A stretch of DNA of 64,000 bases from Streptomyces sp. NBC_00820 (GTDB taxonomy: Bacteria; Actinomycetota; Actinomycetes; Streptomycetales; Streptomycetaceae). Below the pieces are notes generated by a model that did not search any database, was not told the origin of the DNA, and was given only the letters and a program-made list of their open reading frames with translations. The stretch's first letter is position 1. Every line of letters starts with the position of its first letter. The DNA is taken from the NCBI RefSeq assembly GCF_036347055.1, contig NZ_CP108882.1:2493001-2557000 (forward strand), read 5' to 3'. The position numbers were made by a program, and so were the translations under genes. Below, one piece after another: positions 7,388 to 14,609 of the stretch.

Positions 7388-8887
7388 TCACGAAGTGGCG
7401 TCGAGCGCGCCGAGAAACTTCAAGGCGCGATCGATCTCGCCGGTATGAATCAGCCGAGTGCGCGTCCGCATCAGCCCAGCCGTTCCGTAGGCACCGAGTT
7501 CCCGGCAGCGCTCGACCAGGCGTACCCAATCGGGGCCGAGCTCGAGATAGTCGGCGAGCGCGCGTATCCGCTTGCTGGGCGTAACACCTCCGGCGACGCT
7601 TTGAGCTTGTCCTTGTTGCACTGCTTGGACGAAAGCATCGGCACTTCCTGCTCCTTCGACGCTCTCCACGTTCCATACAGCGTCACGCCCCAGCCAATCG
7701 GCCACGACGACATGCTGGTGCGAGGCTAGATGGAAGTCGGGAAGTTCGGAGTATTCCTGCTGTGAGCTGACCCAGACGGTCAGGCCGTAGGACTCCATCA
7801 GCGCAGCGGCGAGGAGCAGTAACAGCCGTTCATACGGCTCGCTGCTGCGTACCGCCGGCTCGGGGACGCACAGTACGCAGCCAGGTGTGCCGTCGAGGCC
7901 GGAGCCGCGGTCGACGGCGAGCTGAAGGACGGCGTGGCGGTCGCGGAACAGTAGCCACGCTGCCGCCTGTTCACCGAACTGGGTACGCGACCACATGACC
8001 GGCATGTCGGTGGTTTTGAGATGCCGGTCGACGAACATCGCGCAGACGTGAGAGCCGAGCCACAGGGACCCGACGCTGGAGAGATCTCCGTACGCGGTCC
8101 TGGCCGCCGCTGAGCGTGAGTGCGCCAGGTGGAATTCAAGGCCTTGCGGCTCCTCGTGGAGGGCGCAGTCATCGGCCAGGAGGCTGTCGTCCACGTTCAG
8201 GCAGGCCCACAACAAGGCGTACGTCACGTCATCGAGGCGATACGGGGCGGGGATCGGGAGCCTCTGAATGGGCATCGCGAGCTGGCGCCGAGCTTGGGCA
8301 GCGTCGAGGGCATACAGATCCTCGCCGCCTTGTGCGCCCAGGGAGCCGAGGACCAATGCCCGGCGTGTGGAACGGGTGAAGTACCTCAGATGGTCGAGAT
8401 CCTCGCGGCCGATCACAACACAGCCGGGCTCACGGGCGGCCTCATACATTTGCACCGACACGGAGGTGCCGTCCAAGACCCTCAGACCGTCCAGGTGCCA
8501 CACGCCACCGGTGCCAGGGACCGGTGCCGCGACGGAGAGGAAGGACGTGTCGAAGAGGATGTCCAGGTTGTGCGCGGCGGCAAGCGACGCGTCGTGGGGA
8601 CTCCTGGCGAGCACGAATTCGCGCTCCGGTGCCGGACCGAGAAGCTCCTTTACGCTGTGGCCGAGCCAGAATTCGAGAACCGTTGCCGCCTCACCGCGTG
8701 GTTCCTGCGATCCGGAAAGCCACCGTGTATACGTGGTCTTGGTGACGTTCTTCAGCCGGGTGAGGCGCGGGTTGTCGTAATGCTTGGCTGCCCGAATGCC
8801 TGCGTTGGCGAGCTGTGTCGCGAATACCTCGTAGCGCAGCCATCCACGTTTTTCCAGTATGGCGTAGAGGAGCGTCGGGCGCCGCAT
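7388..8887 (-). CDS. Large XRE-like DNA-binding regulator of the LanC locus
   Basis: A 499-aa protein. The N-terminal ~85 residues resemble a Cro/C1-type HTH (FATQLANAGIRAAKHYDNPR, then VTKTTYTRWLSGSQEPRGEA). The remaining ~400 residues have no motif I recognise; they contain a Trp-rich central part (CVVIGREDLDHLRYFTRSTR) and a short helical tail. It is 62 bp downstream of the LanC-like gene on the same strand, so it is probably the last gene of that unit and may regulate it. The start at 8887 has AAGGGAA upstream; an in-frame start 27 codons earlier would run into the intergenic gap. Confidence 0.6.
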   Translation of the reverse strand: MRRPTLLYAILEKRGWLRYEVFATQLANAGIRAAKHYDNPRLTRLKNVTKTTYTRWLSGSQEPRGEAATVLEFWLGHSVKELLGPAPEREFVLARSPHDASLAAAHNLDILFDTSFLSVAAPVPGTGGVWHLDGLRVLDGTSVSVQMYEAAREPGCVVIGREDLDHLRYFTRSTRRALVLGSLGAQGGEDLYALDAAQARRQLAMPIQRLPIPAPYRLDDVTYALLWACLNVDDSLLADDCALHEEPQGLEFHLAHSRSAAARTAYGDLSSVGSLWLGSHVCAMFVDRHLKTTDMPVMWSRTQFGEQAAAWLLFRDRHAVLQLAVDRGSGLDGTPGCVLCVPEPAVRSSEPYERLLLLLAAALMESYGLTVWVSSQQEYSELPDFHLASHQHVVVADWLGRDAVWNVESVEGAGSADAFVQAVQQGQAQSVAGGVTPSKRIRALADYLELGPDWVRLVERCRELGAYGTAGLMRTRTRLIHTGEIDRALKFLGALDATS

Positions 8888-8949
8888 GCGGGGGATTCCC
8901 TTCTCGTGGTCGGTGCGGGGAGGAAGTACTGCGGCAGGGGCATCGCCGG

Positions 8950-10089
8950 TCAGGCCAGGAGCAGGCACATGTCCCAGTCGCAGGGCGTTGCGGCGTCGAG
9001 ACTCTGGTAGGCGAGGATTGCTCCGGCCGCGCCTGTGAGAAACCCGGTCTCCTCCGGGGGGCCGGCCAGGCGGAACCGTTCATCGAGCAGCTTCAGCCGG
9101 TTGGCGAACCGGTGCGGGTCTTCCGCGTCCTCCGCAACACGCTGCACCGTGCGCAGCAGACCACCGAACCCGTGGCACAGGCTCCTGTCGACGATCTGGT
9201 CGAGTTGCTGGTGGTCTGCCAGACACATCAGTAACGAGCGCTCCGCCATGCGCTTACGATCCGCGTCGCCTAGGGCGATCCCGGCGAGCTGCTGAGCGCG
9301 CGCCAATCCCGGTGTGCCGGAGCACCAGGAGGGCGCGGCCGGGATCGCGGGGGCGGGACCCTGCGCGCTGATCCACCGTGGCCACCGAGTGCCACGGTGG
9401 TCAGTCACCCGTATCTGATCGAGCCAGCGACAGATCCGGCGCATGGCCTCGTCGTGGCCCGCAACCGTGATCCCTCGCTGCTTGGCCAAGGCCAGCAGGG
9501 CGAGCGGGCCAGCTATACCGTGCGCCATGCCGGCCATAGCCCGCCCGTCCGCGGGCGCAACACCGCCGACGGCCAACTCCCGGCCGCTCCACCAACCGGG
9601 CAGGTTCGCACCGGAGGCCACGGTCACCGGCTCGGTGAGCCGGACAAGGTAGTCAAGGACGCCAGTCAATTCCGGACCGCTGGGCTGACGTCGCAGGAGC
9701 AGGGCACCGAGGCCAGTCAATCCGCCGATGACGTCGTACTCGGCGTGAGACGCGAACCGCCCAGCACTGACACGGGCGTGTGCGGCGGCAAGGCGCCGCC
9801 GGGTCAGCGCGGCCACGATCCGGTCGAGCGTGTTCAACGCGCCCGCGTACCGGTCGGTGCCAGCGGCAGCCACATGCAGCACGTAGGACATCGCCGGCGC
9901 CCCGTAATACAGGCTTGCCGCGGCGCCGTCGATCAGTGGCCCTGTGGCAGACAGCTGCCGCTGAATCGCTGGCCACTGGCCGGATCCGCGATGGGCGCGC
10001 ACCACATGAAGAAGTGCAACACCCAGCGAGCCATGAGTGAGGGATTGGCGACTGGCGAGGGTCGCGTCGTGGGTTCGTACGGCGAACAC
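8950..10089 (-). CDS. Stand-alone LanC-like cyclase
   Basis: A 379-aa lanthionine synthetase C-like protein. LanC enzymes are zinc proteins that join Cys thiols to dehydrated Ser/Thr in peptides; some homologues add glutathione or act on other targets. The signature residues are intact: AGMAHGIAG with His190, SWCSGTPG with Cys256, and LCHGFGG with Cys305/His306, which correspond to the three zinc ligands and catalytic His of NisC. GTG start with GAAGGAGC upstream. No LanB dehydratase, LanM or kinase/lyase partner and no lanthipeptide transporter is visible in the window. It is embedded in a same-strand unit with a methyltransferase and small peptides. Confidence 0.8.
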   Translation of the reverse strand: MFAVRTHDATLASRQSLTHGSLGVALLHVVRAHRGSGQWPAIQRQLSATGPLIDGAAASLYYGAPAMSYVLHVAAAGTDRYAGALNTLDRIVAALTRRRLAAAHARVSAGRFASHAEYDVIGGLTGLGALLLRRQPSGPELTGVLDYLVRLTEPVTVASGANLPGWWSGRELAVGGVAPADGRAMAGMAHGIAGPLALLALAKQRGITVAGHDEAMRRICRWLDQIRVTDHRGTRWPRWISAQGPAPAIPAAPSWCSGTPGLARAQQLAGIALGDADRKRMAERSLLMCLADHQQLDQIVDRSLCHGFGGLLRTVQRVAEDAEDPHRFANRLKLLDERFRLAGPPEETGFLTGAAGAILAYQSLDAATPCDWDMCLLLA

Positions 10090-10184
10090 CGCGTTGCTCC
10101 TTCAGTGCGGGTGATCTAGGACAGGGCGCCGCAGGCGGGATGCGGCAGCCAGTGCCTGCAAACAGCAGCCGGTGACCTTTCGTC

Positions 10185-10622
10185 TCAGGAAGTGAGGGGA
10201 TCCCGGCCCGAGAACAGCGCGCATTCGTCCGTCAGGATCGCGTTGAAGACGTCGTCGATGCGGTCCAACGCCTCGTCCTCGCGGAAGGCTGCGACCCGTG
10301 CCCAGTACTCGCGGACATTCTCATGGCGCATCAGGGAATGCGCCTGAACCCGCAAGGTGCGCCTGTCGAGCAGCCCCACCCGGAACTTAGCCGCCAGGAG
10401 ACTTACTTGGCGGTTGACGTTGACGTGCCGCGCGTACTCTTCCGCCGACATCTCTTCGCCAGTGAGCACCCACCGCTCAGGGTTCGCCGCAACGTCCGCC
10501 AGCAACGCCTGATGCATGCCCGCGGCTCGGAGCACGGTCTCACGCCTGTGATGCCGTTCGACCTGGAGAAGCCGCGCGACTCCGGCAGCAACGACCAGGA
10601 GAACGGCGTGATTGATCTGCAT
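10185..10622 (-). CDS. DUF6082-like membrane-anchored protein
   Basis: A 145-aa protein with an N-terminal hydrophobic segment (HAVLLVVAAGVARLLQ, about residues 5-20) and a helical soluble part with WVLTGEEMSAEEYARHVNVN. I recognise the general look of the Streptomyces DUF6082 family; function unknown. GAAGGA lies about seven bases before the ATG. It follows the methyltransferase by 11 bp and precedes the LanC-like gene by 95 bp, so it belongs to the same transcript. A topology with a short outside N-terminus and a cytosolic domain is an inference. Confidence 0.65.
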   Translation of the reverse strand: MQINHAVLLVVAAGVARLLQVERHHRRETVLRAAGMHQALLADVAANPERWVLTGEEMSAEEYARHVNVNRQVSLLAAKFRVGLLDRRTLRVQAHSLMRHENVREYWARVAAFREDEALDRIDDVFNAILTDECALFSGRDPLTS

Positions 10623-10633
10623 GTGGTTTTCCT

Positions 10634-11317
10634 TCACTGGAGGCGTGGCGTTCCGGGCCGGGCGGTACCCATGCGGTCAGGCGGAGCCGGTGCGCGATCA
10701 GGGAGTCCGGGGCGAAGTCCCGCCGAGGGGGCACTGGTCAGGAACAGAGCCGTGTGCCTGCCGAGCCAACAGCGAGCCTGGCCAGCCCACCCGTTTTGGA
10801 GCTCCTGCACCTGCTCTTCGGTGAAACCGCGCTGCCAAGGCCTTTCTCTGGGCTCGACATCCGGTCCCGGCCAGACGCGCAGCAGTACGTACACCTGGCC
10901 GCCAGGCCGCAACCAGCGGCGCGCATCACCCATGAAGCGCTGGTGGTCGATGAACGGCAAAACGTTTCGACAGACGATGATGTCGAAGCTGTCGGGCTGC
11001 AACTGGTTCGTGGGCGCGTCAGAGTCAAAGTCATGCACCTCGTAGCGCAACTGTGCATCGGTACCCAGCTTGCGGGCGGTTCCGATTGCGGCAGGCGAGA
11101 CATCCAGCCCGAGCACGTCGTAGCCCCAGCGGCGAAGCTGCCTGGCGAATCCACCGCTGCCGCATCCCACGTCGAGCGCGCTCGCCCCTGCAAACGCATC
11201 CACGTGTATACGGACCCGCTCCACCTCAGCGTCACTAACGAGGCGGTCCACGGCGCGTCCCTCGCGGTGCCAGGCGTCCCAACGGGTTGCACTGATGCGA
11301 CCCACAGGCTTGGTCAT
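10634..11317 (-). CDS. SAM-dependent class I methyltransferase
   Basis: A 227-aa methyltransferase. Motif I ALDVGCGSGGFARQL is at about residues 46-60, followed by DVLGLDVSPAAI (acidic end of strand 2), FDIIVCRNVLPFID (motif IV) and WLRPGGQVYVLLRV. The start at 11317 overlaps the stop of the 79-aa ORF as ATGA, which suggests coupling; a start 22 codons upstream in the same frame is possible. The substrate is unknown. Its position between small-peptide genes and a LanC-like cyclase makes peptide or small-molecule methylation a reasonable guess, not shown. Confidence 0.75.
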   Translation of the reverse strand: MTKPVGRISATRWDAWHREGRAVDRLVSDAEVERVRIHVDAFAGASALDVGCGSGGFARQLRRWGYDVLGLDVSPAAIGTARKLGTDAQLRYEVHDFDSDAPTNQLQPDSFDIIVCRNVLPFIDHQRFMGDARRWLRPGGQVYVLLRVWPGPDVEPRERPWQRGFTEEQVQELQNGWAGQARCWLGRHTALFLTSAPSAGLRPGLPDRAPAPPDRMGTARPGTPRLQ

Positions 11318-11553
11318 GCCGCGTCCACTGGGCCACCGTCGGTCCCGGAAGAAAAGCGGTCCTTCGATACAGGTACGTGGCACAAGTCCTGCAAGCCGCC
11401 CGTGCGAACCTCACCGGAGTATTCCCTCACCAGGCGGAGCCCGACCTCGCGGACCGGATTGCGAACCGCCCGTGGCACGGCCGACGAGCCTCCACACCGC
11501 TCACGGGGTGAGAGCAAGGACGGCGGCCGATCGATGTATCCCTCGAATGTCAT
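11314..11553 (-). CDS. 79-aa small protein, translationally coupled to the methyltransferase
   Basis: A short ORF not resembling anything I know. It starts MTFEGYIDRPPSLLSPRER and ends with a Ser/Thr/Gly-rich stretch (VSKDRFSSGTDGGPVDAA) after its second Cys (LQDLCHVP). Evidence that it is real: GGGGGACC just before the ATG, codon use like its neighbours, and an ATGA overlap with the methyltransferase. It lies 13 bp after the 32-aa peptide gene. It could be a RiPP precursor for the LanC-like enzyme (two Cys, several Ser/Thr) or merely a small structural or regulatory protein. Confidence 0.5.
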   Translation of the reverse strand: MTFEGYIDRPPSLLSPRERCGGSSAVPRAVRNPVREVGLRLVREYSGEVRTGGLQDLCHVPVSKDRFSSGTDGGPVDAA

Positions 11554-11566
11554 GGTGGTCCCCCGG

Positions 11567-11665
11567 TCAGACGAGCCTGTAGGCGATGGTGATCGCAGCG
11601 AACACGGCGGCGACGAGAAGAACCTGCGCGCTGACCTGGCGCCAGCTCCAGTCCCTCGCGTCCAT
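11567..11665 (-). CDS. 32-aa predicted single-span membrane peptide
   Basis: A tiny ORF with a Trp-rich, charged N-terminus (MDARDWSWRQ) followed by a clean hydrophobic segment (VLLVAAVFAAITIA) and a short basic end (YRLV). It lies 18 bp after the degenerate recombinase gene and 13 bp before the 79-aa ORF, filling the gap neatly. Its ribosome binding site is weak. A single-span membrane microprotein is the simplest reading; it could anchor the adjacent soluble proteins. Confidence 0.45.
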   Translation of the reverse strand: MDARDWSWRQVSAQVLLVAAVFAAITIAYRLV

Positions 11666-11683
11666 CCACCGCAGAGGACGCCT

Positions 11684-12436
11684 TCAAGTCGGACCCGCCT
11701 GGACCTCAGGAACCACGAGATGAATGAACGCCGCACATCGCTCACCCAGATCCCTGATCACTGCGTGATACTCGTTGTCGTCGGAGCTGATGGCATGCCG
11801 GTTGAGGACGATCACACCGTCGGCGAAGCCGCCTCGGATCAACCGGCGAACCTCCATCCAGCCGGGTCGCTGCCAGGGGGGCGTGTAGACCCCGCGCGAT
11901 GCAGTTGACGTCGCCTGATACACGTATTGCTCCGTCGGAACAGCCACGTCGTGCAGTCGGACCCCTATGGCGTAGCCGCACTGTTCGGCCTCCGCCTGAA
12001 GCGTGTCCCAGTCGTCGTCGGGTGCTGCCCGCCGGCTGAGTACCAGGCTGTAGGCGAGGACACGCAGTGGACGGTCAGTGCCGAGCCGATCGTGTCGCGC
12101 GCTAGCGTCGAACACGAACCGCGACCGGACGCGATGCAGATGGCGCCGGCGGTCCTCCGATTGCTTCAGTGAGACCGGCCCCCGGTGCCACCCACCTCGA
12201 GTGAAGAAGTCACTACCGGCTGCTTGGGCGGTGAAGTGCGGCACACCGCCTGCTCCCGCGAAAGACTCTGTTGAGGTAAGCGGGTGTGTGGGGCGGTCGA
12301 GTTCGTTGTCCGGCGACATGTGGGGTGTCTCCGTAGCGTCCTGTTGGTTGAGGCGGTGAAGAGTGGCCACGGCCGGCCTGATGGTGGGCGATGGCCGTGT
12401 TGGGATGAAGGAGCTCTCGTCCTGTGTCGCGCTCAT
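11684..12436 (-). CDS. Degenerate serine-recombinase-like domain protein
   Basis: A 250-aa protein. The C-terminal half has the layout of a resolvase N-terminal domain: LRVLAYSLVLSRRAAPDD, a helix DTLQAEAEQCGYAIG, then RPGWMEVRRLIRGGFADGVI and VLNRHAISSDDNEYHAVI. Active serine recombinases carry YxRVS near the start and RxxR/DRLSR later. Here these are replaced and no DNA-binding zinc or HTH domain follows, so recombination is unlikely. The ATG at 12436 overlaps the upstream stop as ATGA; an internal ATG (MSPDNELDRP) with GGAG upstream is also possible. Its role may be structural or regulatory. Confidence 0.6.
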   Translation of the reverse strand: MSATQDESSFIPTRPSPTIRPAVATLHRLNQQDATETPHMSPDNELDRPTHPLTSTESFAGAGGVPHFTAQAAGSDFFTRGGWHRGPVSLKQSEDRRRHLHRVRSRFVFDASARHDRLGTDRPLRVLAYSLVLSRRAAPDDDWDTLQAEAEQCGYAIGVRLHDVAVPTEQYVYQATSTASRGVYTPPWQRPGWMEVRRLIRGGFADGVIVLNRHAISSDDNEYHAVIRDLGERCAAFIHLVVPEVQAGPT

Positions 12437-12846
12437 GCCGCCAATGACTCGTCTGGGATGGAAAGCTCGAACCAGACTTCCTTGCCGCCTGGATCGGTTC
12501 GGCGCGCGCCCCAGGCGCTGCTCAGCCTGTCGATGAGGGTGAGGCCGCGACCGGACTCTTCCGAGGACGTGGCCAGTTTCAAAGCCGGCATCTGACTGCT
12601 GCCGTCGCTCACGACAACGCGGACGCGGTTCCGGCGGCGCGACAGTGTCATCTCACACTCGTGAGAACCGGCATGGTCGTGCACGTTGGTGAGAAGCTCG
12701 TTGGCACACACGACGACCTCATCGGCGATCACCTTGAGGCCCCAGTCCTCCAGCCGACTACGAATGGACTGTCGGATGGCACCGAGGTTCTCGGCATGTG
12801 CGACCAGATCCTGGTGGTGTTCCAGAGGGTCAGCGCCCTTGTTCAC
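12433..12846 (-). CDS. RsbW-like ATP-binding anti-sigma/regulatory kinase
   Basis: A 137-aa GHKL ATPase of the anti-sigma-factor kinase type. The N-box is CANELLTNVHDHA (about residues 47-59), a degenerate G1 box VSDGSSQMP and the G2 box GRGLTLIDRL follow. Such proteins are very common in Streptomyces and often sit beside XRE/DUF397 genes; they may phosphorylate anti-anti-sigma factors or bind sigma factors. I chose the GTG at 12846 because GGGAG lies six bases upstream. It is the first gene of the eight-gene unit and overlaps the next by 4 bp. Confidence 0.8.
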   Translation of the reverse strand: MNKGADPLEHHQDLVAHAENLGAIRQSIRSRLEDWGLKVIADEVVVCANELLTNVHDHAGSHECEMTLSRRRNRVRVVVSDGSSQMPALKLATSSEESGRGLTLIDRLSSAWGARRTDPGGKEVWFELSIPDESLAA

Positions 12847-13237
12847 GAGCAACTCCCATCGCTATTGCCGGCCTGCCCTTGCCTACACACTCTTGTCGGC
12901 AGGGCTTCCACGTCGCAGCGGCCAAAGTCGCATTGCCAAGCGGCCATGCGCCGCGGTGTCGTTGCCTTGGAGCAGTGCCATCACGTCAGTCCTTGTCATG
13001 GAGGTCGAGACACTCTGCACAAGGCCACTCAGAGCGGTGCTGGAGCGCCCATCTGCTGTGATCGAGTTGGAGTATGGCCCCGGATCTCTCTCCGTGTAAC
13101 GCTCGCGATGGAAGTGTCCGCATGAGCGTTGCGGGCATACGAAGGTCCGTAACCGGATGCTCGTTCTGCCGTGTAACTTCCTTGTGGCTGCTACGGGGCA
13201 AAAGAGACTGGAAGCACTCGTCCAAGGGGGCATCGCC
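12847..13237. other. Divergent promoter region with an inverted repeat
   Basis: About 390 bp between the minus-strand LanC unit and the plus-strand XRE gene. It holds both promoters. A 7-bp inverted repeat AACGCTC (13098-13104) / GAGCGTT (13124-13130) lies about 110 bp before the XRE start and may be its operator. No credible ORF was found. Confidence 0.5.
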
Positions 13238-14146
13238 ATGACGACAGGGCCGACGACGCCGGTCGTGACGAACGAGCTGGTCGAAGGGACAGGCCCCACG
13301 ACACGGCGGCGGCTACTCGGCGTGCGTCTGCTGGCCTTGAGGGATGCTCGCGGCTGGTCAGCCGAGGAGGCGGGGGACCGCGCTGGCGTGTCGAAAGCGA
13401 CGGTCAGCCGCTACGAACGTGGCAAGGGAAACGTTCGCTGGAATCAAGTTGACCAGCTCTGTCGAGCATACGGAGCGCCGGAGGAAGAGCGAACGGCCCT
13501 CGTCGAACTGGCGAAGCACAGCGTGGCAACCGAGGCGTGGTGGGTTCCGTTCGCCGGGAAGCTATCGGACCAGATGCGGATGTTGCTGGCCCTGGAGAAC
13601 GAGGCAACACGCATCAGCCACCACACCGTGGGCGTCATTCCCGGACTGCTGCAGACGAAGGAGTACGCACAGGCGATCAAGGCCACGCCCGTCAACCCCT
13701 TCCCGCCGCAAGACCTGCTGGACTACCTACAGATGCGCATGTTGCGCCAGAGGATCCTGGACCGCGACGTCCCACCGACGTACCACGTCATTCTGGATGA
13801 ATCCGTGCTACGGCGGCGAGTTGAGTGTTCCGAGGTCATGGGTGCCCAGCTTGACCACCTGCTGGCCCGCGGGAAGGCACCGACCATCAGCATCCAAGTG
13901 CTTCCGTTCTCGGCAGGGGCCTACAGCGCGGCTCTGAGCACCTTCATTGTCTTCGGCGGTCCCGATCCCGCCCTCGACGTGGTCTTCCTGGAGAACCAGG
14001 CGGGCTCACTGTTCCTGGAACAACAGTCGGCGCTGGAGGAGTACACGGCTGCCATGACATTCCTGCGCCAAGAGGCACTGGACCCGACCTCCTCGGCGGA
14101 GTTCATCGCCGAGGTCCGCAAAGAGCACCTGAGAGACCGGAAGTAA
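13238..14146 (+). CDS. XRE-family regulator with DUF5753
   Basis: A 302-aa transcription factor. The HTH is at about residues 27-75 (GVRLLALRDARGWSAEEAGD, then RAGVSKATVSRYERGKGNVR). It is followed by the DUF5753 region (LALENEATRISHHTVGVIPG, then LLQTKEYAQAI, and SIQVLPFSAGAYSA). Proteins of this type are paired with DUF397 genes and help control development and secondary metabolism in Streptomyces. The ATG at 13238 has AAGGGGG eight bases upstream. The DUF397 partner follows after 12 bp. Confidence 0.85.
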   Translation: MTTGPTTPVVTNELVEGTGPTTRRRLLGVRLLALRDARGWSAEEAGDRAGVSKATVSRYERGKGNVRWNQVDQLCRAYGAPEEERTALVELAKHSVATEAWWVPFAGKLSDQMRMLLALENEATRISHHTVGVIPGLLQTKEYAQAIKATPVNPFPPQDLLDYLQMRMLRQRILDRDVPPTYHVILDESVLRRRVECSEVMGAQLDHLLARGKAPTISIQVLPFSAGAYSAALSTFIVFGGPDPALDVVFLENQAGSLFLEQQSALEEYTAAMTFLRQEALDPTSSAEFIAEVRKEHLRDRK

Positions 14147-14158
14147 CGAGGATCACCC

Positions 14159-14362
14159 GTGGCCGAGCAACCCCAACCTGTGTACTTCAAGAGCAGTTAC
14201 AGCGCCAATCCCAACGGCGAGTGCGTCGAGTGCGCCAAGCTGCCGCACACCCTCTTCGTGCGGGACTCGAAGACCCCGGACGGCGCAGTCCTCGGCTTCA
14301 CCCACGAGGCCTGGACGAACTTCACGGCCGCCCTAGGGCGCGACCAGCGCCGGCCTCACTGA
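14159..14362 (+). CDS. DUF397 protein
   Basis: A 67-aa DUF397 protein with the family pattern FKSSYSANPNGECVECA, VRDSKTPDGAVLGF and a terminal TNFTAAL. GTG start, 12 bp after the XRE gene. DUF397 proteins act as small partners, probably antagonists or co-factors, of the adjacent XRE/DUF5753 regulators. Confidence 0.9.
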   Translation: MAEQPQPVYFKSSYSANPNGECVECAKLPHTLFVRDSKTPDGAVLGFTHEAWTNFTAALGRDQRRPH

Positions 14363-14381
14363 CCAGCCCGTCTCTGCGATG

Positions 14382-14413
14382 CCGGCCCGGTCCCCTCGAC
14401 GGGGCCGGGCCGG
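14382..14413 (+). terminator. Rho-independent-like hairpin after DUF397
   Basis: CCGGCCCGGTCCCC and GGGGCCGGGCCGG form a near-perfect stem (one bulged T) around a TCGAC loop, 20 bp after the DUF397 stop. There is no T tract, as is usual in Streptomyces. It should end the XRE/DUF397 transcript. Confidence 0.7.
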
Positions 14414-14609
14414 CCGCATGTCCGCTCGTGAGGTTTGCCCCGCTCGCGGGTGGGAGTTCTCAATGGAAGTCACCTTCTGGGGCCCGCGATTGCGGTATCC
14501 AGAGGGGTAGGAACAGGCCGAGACGTGGAAAATCTCGCACTGGCGTACCACGATGCGGACAGTCAGCAGCCATGGGCGCTGTCCGCATCAGGTGCTGGAG
14601 GGAGGACGC

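Noticed and set aside
8950..10089. Full class I lanthipeptide cluster
   Set aside because: No LanB dehydratase, LanT/LanP or convincing LanA with a known leader is present within the window; only a LanC-like protein is supported.
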